Assembly (NCBI GenBank): GCA_017512725.1 | Contig: JAFWEW010000025.1 | Location: 1 to 48,740 of the forward strand | From: Solobacterium sp. | GTDB taxonomy: Bacteria; Bacillota_I; Bacilli_A; Erysipelotrichales; Erysipelotrichaceae | Reading direction: 5' to 3' | DNA: 48,740 nt | Part shown: positions 31,087 through 38,076 of the stretch, in pieces | How the letters are laid out: every line of letters starts with the position of its first letter | Numbering within the stretch: the first letter of the stretch is position 1 | The notes under the pieces: generated by a model | Seen by the model: the letters and a program-made list of their open reading frames with translations, nothing else | What the model was told of the DNA's origin: nothing | Databases searched by the model: none | Translations under genes and position numbers: made by a program

Positions 31087-31110
31087 ATTGTTGGTAGGAG
31101 AGAGGTAGTT

Positions 31111-31671
31111 ATGATTCTTGTAAATGATTTGAAACCAGGAACAACATTTGAAAATGAAGGTAATATCTACAGCGTTCTTGATATTGATCATAATAAGACG
31201 GCGATGCGCCAGATGATCGTCAAGGTAAAGGTCAAGAACCTGCGTACCGGTGTTATCAACGAGATTTCCTTCACCGGCGGTGACAAAGTCGAACAGGCCC
31301 ACATCGACAAGAAGGAAATGCAGTATCTGTATGATGACGGCGACAACTTTGTCTTCATGGACAACGAAACCTATGAACAGATCGAGATTCCGAAGTCCCG
31401 TCTGGAATGGGAAAAACAGTTCATGAAGGAGAATGACAACGTGACCATTTCCATGTATGAAGGAAAAGAGATCCTCGGTGTCATTCTGCCGGATAAGGTA
31501 GAACTGCAGATCGTGGAATGCGAACCGGCAGTCAAGGGAGATACCGCTACTTCCGCAACCAAGAATGCGAAGGTAGAGACCGGTCTTGATATCCGTGTCC
31601 CGCTGTTCATTCAGAATGGAGAAATGGTTCTGATTTCCACAGCAGACGGAAAGTATTCCGGACGCGCCTAA
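31111..31671 (+). CDS. efp: Elongation factor P
   Basis: EF-P enters the ribosome between the P and E sites and rescues stalling at proline runs. The 186-residue protein has its three beta-barrel domains and the C-terminal signature (VPLFIQNGEMVLISTADGKY). The tip loop of domain I is unusual: where most EF-Ps have PGKG with the modified Lys/Arg, this one reads KTAMRQM (residues 29-35), with Met at the tip position (residue 32) and Arg33 next to it. From memory, Mollicutes EF-P has the same KTAMRQ loop. The start has a good AGGAGAGAGG ribosome site. Promoter and terminator make it a single-gene unit. Confidence 0.97.
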   Translation: MILVNDLKPGTTFENEGNIYSVLDIDHNKTAMRQMIVKVKVKNLRTGVINEISFTGGDKVEQAHIDKKEMQYLYDDGDNFVFMDNETYEQIEIPKSRLEWEKQFMKENDNVTISMYEGKEILGVILPDKVELQIVECEPAVKGDTATSATKNAKVETGLDIRVPLFIQNGEMVLISTADGKYSGRA

Positions 31672-31682
31672 TCGAGCCAAAG

Positions 31683-31709
31683 CTGTACCGACTGCGGTAC
31701 AGTTTTTTT
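31683..31709 (+). terminator. efp terminator
   Basis: CTGTACCG (31683-31690), loop ACTG, CGGTACAG (31695-31702), then seven T. Confidence 0.94.
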
Positions 31710-31751
31710 GATTATTATTTAAAGTGATCGTATTCTGGAACGAATTTCGGT

Positions 31752-31781
31752 TATAATATTTTTTGCCTGTTTTAATAGGCA
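31752..31781 (+). promoter_or_regulatory. -10 box and small leader hairpin of the coiled-coil gene
   Basis: TATAAT at 31752-31757 has a weak -35. In the leader TGCCT (31764-31768) pairs with AGGCA (31777-31781), reaching into the AGGA ribosome site that serves the ATG at 31793. Confidence 0.45.
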
Positions 31782-31792
31782 GGATTCTTTTT

Positions 31793-34069
31793 ATGAGTTT
31801 AAACGATACGAAACAACACGAACCGAATACAGCGAATACCGCCGATTCGGCCCGCCGCAGCTTTCTTCAGGGGCAGGTAACTGCCGCAGAAATGGTTGCC
31901 AGGGCCGCACAGGCCAGAATTGATGCCAAAAAGCTTCCGGAAGTAAAGAAATGCAGCACTTCGAAAGAGGCGTGGAAGCAGTTTTGTTTTTACTGCAGCA
32001 GGCTGAAGAAGCATTTGTCTGCCGGGAAGAAAGTGAATGAAAACGGCGAAGTGGTTCCGGTTGAAGATCCGCTGTCCTATGAAGGCATCGGATCAGCGCT
32101 CTTCAAATCCTTCGGGGTGTGGCTCTGGATGGTGATACAGGAGATCGCCGTTGTGATCGCACTGGCGTTCAACTGGATATTCGTGAATCTCTGGAAGCTG
32201 ATCTGCTTTATCGGGTTCCAGATCGGACGCTTCTTCCGCTGGTGTAAAGACCGGCTTTACTGGAATTCCCTGAAACGGGATGTGGTCCATCGGCACCGGG
32301 AAGAACAGTTCAATATCTGGAAGGAAAAGAAACGAGCGGAGATCCACGAGAAGAACGTTGCCCGTCAGGTGGCAGCAGTTGAGCGCAAGACCAAGCGCCA
32401 GGAAGAAGCGGAACGCAAAGCTGCGATCCGAAAAGAAGAAAACGCAATCAAACAGGCCCGTCTCGAAGAGGCGGCTGCCAAGAAACATACGGAAGAGATT
32501 CAGGCTGAACTCGCGGCCATTGCCCTTCGCAGACGTGAGGAAGAAGATCGTGTAAGCCTGGAGATCCGCCGCAAGGAAGAGGCTGAGAGAATGCTGATGG
32601 AAGCCAAAGAGACGGAAGAAAAAGAACGTGCTGTTCTGGAGGCGAAACGCCTGGAACAGGAAGAAGCGCGCAAAGAAGCTCTCAAAATGGAAGAAGAGAG
32701 CCGGCAGCGTCTTGAGGTTCTTCGTCTGGAAGAGGAAGAACGTCAGCGTCTTGCGGCTGTCCGGGAAGAGGAGCTGAAACGGCTGAAGGCGGAAGAAGTA
32801 CGCCTGATGGAAGAAAAAAAGAAAGCCGAAGAAGAAGAGAAGCGGCTTGAAGAAGCCCGGGTCGCAGAAGAAGCGCATCTCGAAGCAGAAAAGAAACGCA
32901 TTGAAGAAGAACGGAAAGCTGCCGAAGAAGCGAAGAAGGCGGAAGCACTCCGGATCGAAGAAGAAAAGAAGAAAGCCGCAGAAGAGAAACAGAAAGAAGC
33001 GGACCGGATTGCGGAAGAAAAGGCAAGGGCTGATGAAGCCAAGCGCCTGGAAGAAGTACGCATTGCGGAAGAAAAGGCGAACGAAGAAAAGCGCCGGAAA
33101 GTACTTCAGGCTGCACAGGCTGAAATGAAACGGCAGGAAGAAGAACTTCGGATCGCAGAAGAGACCCGCAAAGCAGAAGAAACTCGAAAAGCAGAAGAAA
33201 CCCGCAAAGCGGAGGAATTTCGCAAAACAGAAGAAGTACAGAAGCAGAGGGCAGAAAAACCTGCCGAACCGGCTGTAACGAAAGCTGCTGAGCCCGAACC
33301 GCCTGCGAAGAAGGTTGCAGAACCGGTCAAAGAAAAGACACCGCTGATTCCATCGAATCTGACGGAAAAGCCGGCACTTGCGGCAATGGCAGTACGGGAT
33401 GCGGTCAAGACACTGCCCGCGACCCTTCCGAATGTTTCGATTCCAAATGCGGAAGAACGGGATCGGCTCCTGAGGGAAGCCCGGGACAAGACTTCGAACT
33501 TCATCCGCAAAGCGATCATCCGTTCGGAAATCGAATCGGTATACGACAATCCGGAGGAAGCAATCAAGCTGACGGTTATCAAGTATGCGATCATCGCACT
33601 GGTAACATCTGCCGGAGCTTATATCGGAGTGCTCAACCGTTCCGATGTCGCAGTGAGCCCGGGATTTGGAAACTTCCTGCTGCTGTTTCTCTCAATCCTG
33701 CTTCTTGGAGCCGGACTGGAGATTGGAGGCGGCATTCTCTGCGGTATTCTGCTGAACAGCACGATGACGGTTTCCAAGACGGCAGTGCTGGAAAAGAACA
33801 GTGTATATACCATCCTGCATGGTCTGCTGTTCTCCTTCGCCGGAGCACTTCTGGCATTTAGCCGGGACAAGTTCCTGGCCGTATTTGCGGCACTGGTACT
33901 GCTGGCGATGATCGGTCATATCTGGGTGCTCTACCGTGTCACAAAAGGAAAGAAGGGTTATTCCCTGGTCGTATATCTCCTGGTCGTGTTTGCGGTCGTA
34001 GCCGTCGTAATGCTTGCGGCAATCGTACTGCGCGGGCCGATCATGGATATCTGGCATGCATTAAAGTAA
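31793..34069 (+). CDS. Long coiled-coil membrane protein, TolA-like in composition
   Basis: I do not recognise this 758-residue protein as a family. After a polar N-terminus it has a hydrophobic stretch (about 105-148) with two possible membrane helices, rich in Trp and Phe. Then about 330 residues (roughly 170-500) of nearly unbroken Glu/Ala/Lys/Arg coiled coil follow, including four tandem 6-residue repeats of the type AEETRK. A Pro/Ala linker leads to a C-terminal block of four to five membrane helices ending IMDIWHALK. The topology places a long rod between two membrane-anchored ends, either spanning the cytoplasm or folding back. It stands alone between efp and ribU with its own promoter and terminator. 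A scaffold or mechanical role in the envelope is a guess. Confidence 0.75.
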   Translation: MSLNDTKQHEPNTANTADSARRSFLQGQVTAAEMVARAAQARIDAKKLPEVKKCSTSKEAWKQFCFYCSRLKKHLSAGKKVNENGEVVPVEDPLSYEGIGSALFKSFGVWLWMVIQEIAVVIALAFNWIFVNLWKLICFIGFQIGRFFRWCKDRLYWNSLKRDVVHRHREEQFNIWKEKKRAEIHEKNVARQVAAVERKTKRQEEAERKAAIRKEENAIKQARLEEAAAKKHTEEIQAELAAIALRRREEEDRVSLEIRRKEEAERMLMEAKETEEKERAVLEAKRLEQEEARKEALKMEEESRQRLEVLRLEEEERQRLAAVREEELKRLKAEEVRLMEEKKKAEEEEKRLEEARVAEEAHLEAEKKRIEEERKAAEEAKKAEALRIEEEKKKAAEEKQKEADRIAEEKARADEAKRLEEVRIAEEKANEEKRRKVLQAAQAEMKRQEEELRIAEETRKAEETRKAEETRKAEEFRKTEEVQKQRAEKPAEPAVTKAAEPEPPAKKVAEPVKEKTPLIPSNLTEKPALAAMAVRDAVKTLPATLPNVSIPNAEERDRLLREARDKTSNFIRKAIIRSEIESVYDNPEEAIKLTVIKYAIIALVTSAGAYIGVLNRSDVAVSPGFGNFLLLFLSILLLGAGLEIGGGILCGILLNSTMTVSKTAVLEKNSVYTILHGLLFSFAGALLAFSRDKFLAVFAALVLLAMIGHIWVLYRVTKGKKGYSLVVYLLVVFAVVAVVMLAAIVLRGPIMDIWHALK
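33155..33226 (+). repeat. 18-bp tandem repeat within the coiled-coil gene
   Basis: Four consecutive 18-bp units (GCAGAAGARACYCGMAAA type) at 33155, 33173, 33191 and 33209, with a decayed fifth at 33227. Each encodes AEE-T/F-RK. The period keeps frame, so copy number can change without a frameshift. Confidence 0.85.
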
Positions 34070-34071
34070 AT

Positions 34072-34107
34072 GAGTGATGTGATGTTCACATCACTCTTTA
34101 TCTTTTT
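34072..34107 (+). terminator. Terminator of the coiled-coil gene
   Basis: A perfect 11-bp stem, 34072-34082 with 34086-34096 (GAGTGATGTGA / TCACATCACTC), loop TGT, followed by a T-rich tract. Confidence 0.9.
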
Positions 34108-34119
34108 GGAAGGAAGCCG

Positions 34120-34125
34120 TATAAT
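34120..34125 (+). promoter_or_regulatory. -10 box for the FMN riboswitch transcript
   Basis: TATAAT at 34120-34125 lies 12 bases before the aptamer; no good -35 is seen because the terminator of the previous gene lies there. Confidence 0.5.
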
Positions 34126-34136
34126 AGCACTTGGAA

Positions 34137-34242
34137 AACTCAGGGCAAGGTGAAATTCCTGACCGGCGGTAAACCCCGCGAGACCTGATGGTCTGAACCG
34201 GTGCAATTCCGGTGGCGACAGTACAGTCTGGATGGAAGAGTT
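34137..34242 (+). promoter_or_regulatory. FMN riboswitch (RFN element)
   Basis: The aptamer has all conserved RFN blocks: CAGGGCAAGGTGAAATTCC at the 5' side, GACCGGCGGTA, CCCGCGAG, CCGGTGCAATTCCGGTGGC and the 3' block CAGTCTGGATGGAAGAG. P1 closes as AACTC (34137-34141) with GAGTT (34238-34242). It senses FMN and controls the riboflavin transporter gene downstream through the terminator at 34268-34293. Confidence 0.97.
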
Positions 34243-34267
34243 GAAACATCTTTTATCAATTTCCTTG

Positions 34268-34293
34268 GGGTTTTTCTGTAAGACCCGTTTTTT
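34268..34293 (+). terminator. Riboswitch terminator of ribU
   Basis: GGGTTTT (34268-34274) pairs with AAGACCC (34280-34286), one wobble, followed by G and six T. Its 5' arm (GGGGTTT, 34267-34273) is also complementary to AAACCCC (34171-34177) in the aptamer, which provides an antiterminator. Confidence 0.8.
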
Positions 34294-34318
34294 ATTGGGT
34301 GAGGAGGAGAAACCAGAA

Positions 34319-34909
34319 ATGAAACAGAGTCAGACCCGCTTAATCGCAAAGATTGCCGTACTGGGAGCGATCGCATTCGTATTGATGCTGATTGAATTCC
34401 CGCTGCCGTTCGTACCGCCGTTCTACAAACTGGATTTCAGTGAAGTAGCTGTCATGGTCGGAGGGTTTGCCCTCGGCTGGCTGCCGGCTGTTGCCATCGA
34501 AGCCGTTAAGATCATTCTCAAGACCATATTCGCCGGAACCAATACTGCTTATGTCGGTGAGGCTGCCAGCTTTCTGATCGGCATTTCCTATGCCGTACCG
34601 GCAGCGCTGATCTATACAAAGCACAAATCCAAACAGAATGCCATCAAGGGACTTTGCATCGGTTCCCTGTGCATGATCATCGCCGGACTTCTGCTGAACG
34701 CACTCGTACTTCTTCCGGCATATTCCTATTTCTACCATATGCCGATGGATGCGCTGATCGGAATGGGCACTGCAATTGTGCCTCTGATCAAGGACCGCTT
34801 TACGTTTGTACTGTTTGCCACCACGCCGTTTAATATCGTCAAATCCATTGCGGTATCCCTTGTGACGATGCTGCTGTACAAGCGGATCTCACCGATCCTG
34901 CACCGCTAG
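34319..34909 (+). CDS. ribU: Riboflavin ECF transporter substrate-binding protein
   Basis: RibU is the membrane S-component of an energy-coupling-factor transporter that imports riboflavin. The 196-residue protein has about six helices and the typical PFVPPFYKLDFSEVAVMVGGFALG segment near residues 30-55, ligand-binding residues in the first loop. It needs the shared EcfA/A'/T module encoded elsewhere. The start at 34319 is set by GGAGGAG in front of it; the longer frame begins within the riboswitch. Regulation by FMN through the upstream riboswitch confirms the substrate. Expression of this single gene suggests that the cell depends on uptake of the vitamin. Confidence 0.95.
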   Translation: MKQSQTRLIAKIAVLGAIAFVLMLIEFPLPFVPPFYKLDFSEVAVMVGGFALGWLPAVAIEAVKIILKTIFAGTNTAYVGEAASFLIGISYAVPAALIYTKHKSKQNAIKGLCIGSLCMIIAGLLLNALVLLPAYSYFYHMPMDALIGMGTAIVPLIKDRFTFVLFATTPFNIVKSIAVSLVTMLLYKRISPILHR

Positions 34910-34934
34910 AAACCGGTTCAAATGCCCCTGTAAG

Positions 34935-34961
34935 ACGCTTAAACCATGCTATAATAAGCGT
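34935..34961 (+). promoter_or_regulatory. Extended -10 promoter flanked by a 7-bp inverted repeat
   Basis: TGC-TATAAT (TATAAT at 34950-34955) drives the gene at 34983. ACGCTTA (34935-34941) and TAAGCGT (34955-34961) form a perfect inverted repeat around the -10 box, suitable for a repressor. Confidence 0.55.
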
Positions 34962-34982
34962 GTTTGGAGAACAGATAGAACT

Positions 34983-36005
34983 ATGGCGAAGTATTCCAGA
35001 ATGCAGAAATACAAAGAGCTCAGAGACTCTCTTCAGAATGATTCCGAATCGAACATTCAGACCAGAGATCTTTATAAATATGAGCAGAAACTGAATCAGA
35101 TCGCTCCTGATCAGTTTAATGCACCTCAGGAACCTTCCCCGGAACGGAACAATTCTCCGCTTCATGCCAGTCAGGGGCGTCCGTATGTACCGGAAGAAAC
35201 ACAGGCACCTGTGCCGGCAGCGGAAAACATTCCCAGTAGTAAAGGGTTCTCCAAAGAGTATTTCCAGAACAGCGCCAATTATACAACCGCATTTAATAAT
35301 GAATATCTTGATGATTACATCCGGGAAGTAAAGGAATACAACATCAATCAGGGGGTTGCCGGATCAGCCAATACCGATCTGGATATTCTGAAGAATCTGC
35401 GGGGGGAAAGCACGGCTGCTCCGCGCAAGCCGTATCCGGAAGAAGAGGAAGAGCCTGCACCCAGACCGGTGAAGCCTTCCTACCAGGAAGCAGCTGCCAA
35501 GCCAGCTGTGAAAGAAGCGGATACCGCGGATATTTCCTTTGGCAATGACCGGAAGAAAGCTGCTTATGCAGAACCGGAACCATCTGCGGCAAAAGAAAAG
35601 CCGTATCTCGACTTCCTGGATGAGGAAGAGGAAGAAGAGGAAGCACGGCCGTATTCCGATACCCAGACAATGACGAAGGAAGATATCGCTGCCGAAGTAC
35701 AGCGTCTGATCAACGGTGCGCAGAAGAAGAATGAAAGTGCATCCAAGAAGGGCAGGAACCTCTTTGCGGATGATACGGATACGTACGGGGTGCCGCGTTC
35801 CACCAACCAGCAGATCCTGAATGAAACCACACAGATGCGTGCTCAGCTGGATGACTATGAGGACAACCTGAATGATGTGACCGACAAAGTCAATCATACG
35901 AACCAGATTCTGAATGTTGTGCTGATCATTCTGATCATTGCGCTTTCTCTGGTTCTGGCAGTGGTTATTTACTGGGTGCTGCTGTCGAAAGGAGTCATCA
36001 GCTGA
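34983..36005 (+). CDS. Acidic tail-anchored membrane protein, function unknown
   Basis: The 340-residue protein is mostly hydrophilic and low in complexity. A basic N-terminus (MAKYSRMQKYKELRDSL), Pro/Glu-rich linkers and a short conserved-looking block (SKEYFQNSANYTTAFNNEYLDDY, about 88-110) come first. Then follow an acidic run of Glu, a coiled coil near 265-305 and a single C-terminal membrane helix (NVVLIILIIALSLVLAVVIYW), with only seven residues after it. Most of the chain should therefore be cytoplasmic, anchored by its tail. I recognise no family. It overlaps cmk by one base (TGATG), so translation of cmk is coupled to it. An adaptor or division-related role is possible but speculative. 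Confidence 0.75.
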   Translation: MAKYSRMQKYKELRDSLQNDSESNIQTRDLYKYEQKLNQIAPDQFNAPQEPSPERNNSPLHASQGRPYVPEETQAPVPAAENIPSSKGFSKEYFQNSANYTTAFNNEYLDDYIREVKEYNINQGVAGSANTDLDILKNLRGESTAAPRKPYPEEEEEPAPRPVKPSYQEAAAKPAVKEADTADISFGNDRKKAAYAEPEPSAAKEKPYLDFLDEEEEEEEARPYSDTQTMTKEDIAAEVQRLINGAQKKNESASKKGRNLFADDTDTYGVPRSTNQQILNETTQMRAQLDDYEDNLNDVTDKVNHTNQILNVVLIILIIALSLVLAVVIYWVLLSKGVIS

Positions 36006-36679
36006 TGAAGAAGATCAATATTGCAATCGACGGACCGAGTGCTGCCGGAAAGAGCACGATTGCCAAGCGGCTCTGCAGCAAGCTTGGATATGTACATCTC
36101 GATACCGGGGCGATGTATCGCTGCACCGCTCTGAAATGTCTGAACAACAGCATTCCTCTGGATGATGAGGAAAGGGTTGTAGCAATGCTCAAGGATACCG
36201 ATATCGTACTGACGCCGGACGGGAAGGTGTTCCTGGATGGAGAAGATGTCTCAAAGGCAATTCGTGAGGATGCGGTCTCCATGGCTGCAAGCGATGTTTC
36301 CAAGCTCGAGAATGTGCGGAAGGAACTGGTCGCAAGACAGCAGAAGATGGCGGAAGCCAAAGGCTTCATCATGGACGGACGCGATATCGGAACCGTTGTT
36401 CTGACCGATGCGGAAGTCAAGATCTACATGACCGCCAGCGCACTTGCCAGAGCACAGCGGCGCTATAAGCAGAATATAGAAGCAGGCATCGAAACCTCCG
36501 ATGTGGAAACACTGGCGAAGGAAATCGAAGCACGTGACTATCAGGATATGCATCGGGAACATTCTCCCCTGAAGAAAGCAGACGATGCGGTTGAGATCGA
36601 TACGTCGGATCTCACGATTGAAGAAGTCGTAGACCGCATTTATCAGCTTGTGGAACCATATCTGCAGGAGAACGCATGA
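36005..36679 (+). CDS. cmk: Cytidylate kinase
   Basis: Cmk phosphorylates CMP and dCMP with ATP in pyrimidine nucleotide metabolism. The 224-residue protein has the P-loop GPSAAGKST at residues 10-18, the [15 protein letters not shown] substrate motif, [11 protein letters not shown] near residue 124 and RAQRRYKQ in the lid, all typical. The length is normal. The ATG overlaps the stop of the previous gene, and its own stop overlaps the start of der (ATGA, 36676-36679). In Bacillus cmk is likewise near der. No promoter lies between the three genes, so they form one operon. Confidence 0.96.
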   Translation: MKKINIAIDGPSAAGKSTIAKRLCSKLGYVHLDTGAMYRCTALKCLNNSIPLDDEERVVAMLKDTDIVLTPDGKVFLDGEDVSKAIREDAVSMAASDVSKLENVRKELVARQQKMAEAKGFIMDGRDIGTVVLTDAEVKIYMTASALARAQRRYKQNIEAGIETSDVETLAKEIEARDYQDMHREHSPLKKADDAVEIDTSDLTIEEVVDRIYQLVEPYLQENA

Positions 36680-37989
36680 AAACAGGTGTGATCGCGATCG
36701 TTGGCCGTCCGAATGTCGGAAAGTCAACGATTTTTAACAGAATCGCAGGCGAGAGAGTATCGATCGTCGAAGATGTGCCGGGGGTGACCCGGGACCGCAT
36801 CTATGCCCGCAGTGAATGGACCGGACATGAATTTCGGATCATTGATACCGGCGGGATCCAGATCGAAGACCAGCCTTATCAGAAAGAAATCCAGGCTCAG
36901 GTGACGATTGCCATCGAAGAGGCGGATGTCATTCTTTTTGTGGTGAACGGAAAGATGGGACTGACCGATGATGATCAGTACATTGCCCGGATGCTGCAGC
37001 GGTCCGACAAACCGGTGGTGCTTGCCGTAAACATGATTGATGATGAGTCCAGAATTCCGAATATCTATGAATTCTATGCCCTTGGCGTCGGTGATCCAAT
37101 TGCGGTATCCGGCGTGCACGGCATCGGCATCGGCGATGTTCTGGATGCCTGTGTGGAACAGTTCCCGGAAGAAGATTCCGAGGAAGAAAACAAGGGTATC
37201 CGCATTGCGGTCATTGGCGAACCCAATGTCGGAAAGTCATCGCTGGTCAATGCGATCCTGCAGGAAGACCGTGCTATTGTTGCCAATGAGCAGGGAACGA
37301 CAAGAGATGCGGTGGATACCGCCTTTGAGTTTGAAGGCAGACCGTATGTGATCGTTGATACGGCAGGGATCCGCAAGCGGGGCCGGGTATTCGAATCGAT
37401 TGAAAAGTATTCCGTACTGCGGGCACTCTCGGCAATCGAATCCTGTGATGTGGCAGTATTCCTGATCGATGCGGACGCAGGGATCCGGGAACAGGACAAG
37501 CATGTGGCAGGTTATGCCCATGATGCGGGGAAACCGGTGATCATCTGTGTCAACAAATGGGACCTGATTGAAAAGGATGAACATACGATGAATGAATTCA
37601 CCGAGAAGGTCCGCAAAGAATTTGTTTATCTCTCCTATGCGCCGATTCTGTTTATCTCTGCCAAGAACGGACAGCGGGTGCGCAACCTGATGCCGCTGGC
37701 AGACCGGGTATATGAAAACAGCAGGCGCCGTATTGCCACCAATGTACTGAATGAAGTGATTGCCGATACGCAGGTGACCACACCGGCACCGGCAAGAAAC
37801 GGCAAGCGGTTCCGGATCTATTATGCGACACAGGTCAGCATCCAGCCGCCGACGTTCGTGCTTTCCTGCAATGAACCAAAGCTCATGCACTTTACATATC
37901 AGCGGTTCATTGAGAATTCCCTGCGGGAAGCCTTCGACTTTGAAGGTACACCGATCCGGATCATCGCAAGAAGAAAGATCAGTGACTGA
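36676..37989 (+). CDS. der: GTPase Der (EngA), ribosome assembly
   Basis: Der has two consecutive GTPase domains and a KH-like C-terminal domain and helps mature the 50S subunit. The 437-residue protein shows G1 motifs GRPNVGKST (10-18) and GEPNVGKSS (181-189), DTGGIQ and DTAGIRKRG switch II motifs, and NKWD as G4 of the second domain. The G4 motif of the first domain reads NMID (119-122) rather than NKxD, which may weaken guanine recognition there. The C-terminal KH-like end ([19 protein letters not shown]) is intact. It is the last gene of the tail-anchored protein-cmk-der operon and is ended by a terminator. Confidence 0.96.
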   Translation: MKTGVIAIVGRPNVGKSTIFNRIAGERVSIVEDVPGVTRDRIYARSEWTGHEFRIIDTGGIQIEDQPYQKEIQAQVTIAIEEADVILFVVNGKMGLTDDDQYIARMLQRSDKPVVLAVNMIDDESRIPNIYEFYALGVGDPIAVSGVHGIGIGDVLDACVEQFPEEDSEEENKGIRIAVIGEPNVGKSSLVNAILQEDRAIVANEQGTTRDAVDTAFEFEGRPYVIVDTAGIRKRGRVFESIEKYSVLRALSAIESCDVAVFLIDADAGIREQDKHVAGYAHDAGKPVIICVNKWDLIEKDEHTMNEFTEKVRKEFVYLSYAPILFISAKNGQRVRNLMPLADRVYENSRRRIATNVLNEVIADTQVTTPAPARNGKRFRIYYATQVSIQPPTFVLSCNEPKLMHFTYQRFIENSLREAFDFEGTPIRIIARRKISD

Positions 37990-38002
37990 AACAGACAGAC
38001 AC

Positions 38003-38034
38003 AAGACGGAAGTTCGAAGCGGGCTCCGTCTTTT
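38003..38034 (+). terminator. der terminator
   Basis: AAGACGGA (38003-38010) pairs with TCCGTCTT (38025-38032), 14-base loop, ending in TTTT. Confidence 0.8.
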
Positions 38035-38043
38035 CTGATACAG

Positions 38044-38069
38044 AAAAAGAGCTCCGCCGAAGCGGAGCT
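38044..38069 (-). terminator. Terminator of the penicillin-binding protein gene
   Basis: On the minus strand AGCTCCGC-TTCG-GCGGAGCT (38069-38050) forms an 8-bp stem with a C(UUCG)G tetraloop, followed by CTTTTT. Very stable intrinsic terminator. Confidence 0.92.
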
Positions 38070-38076
38070 GAAGTTC

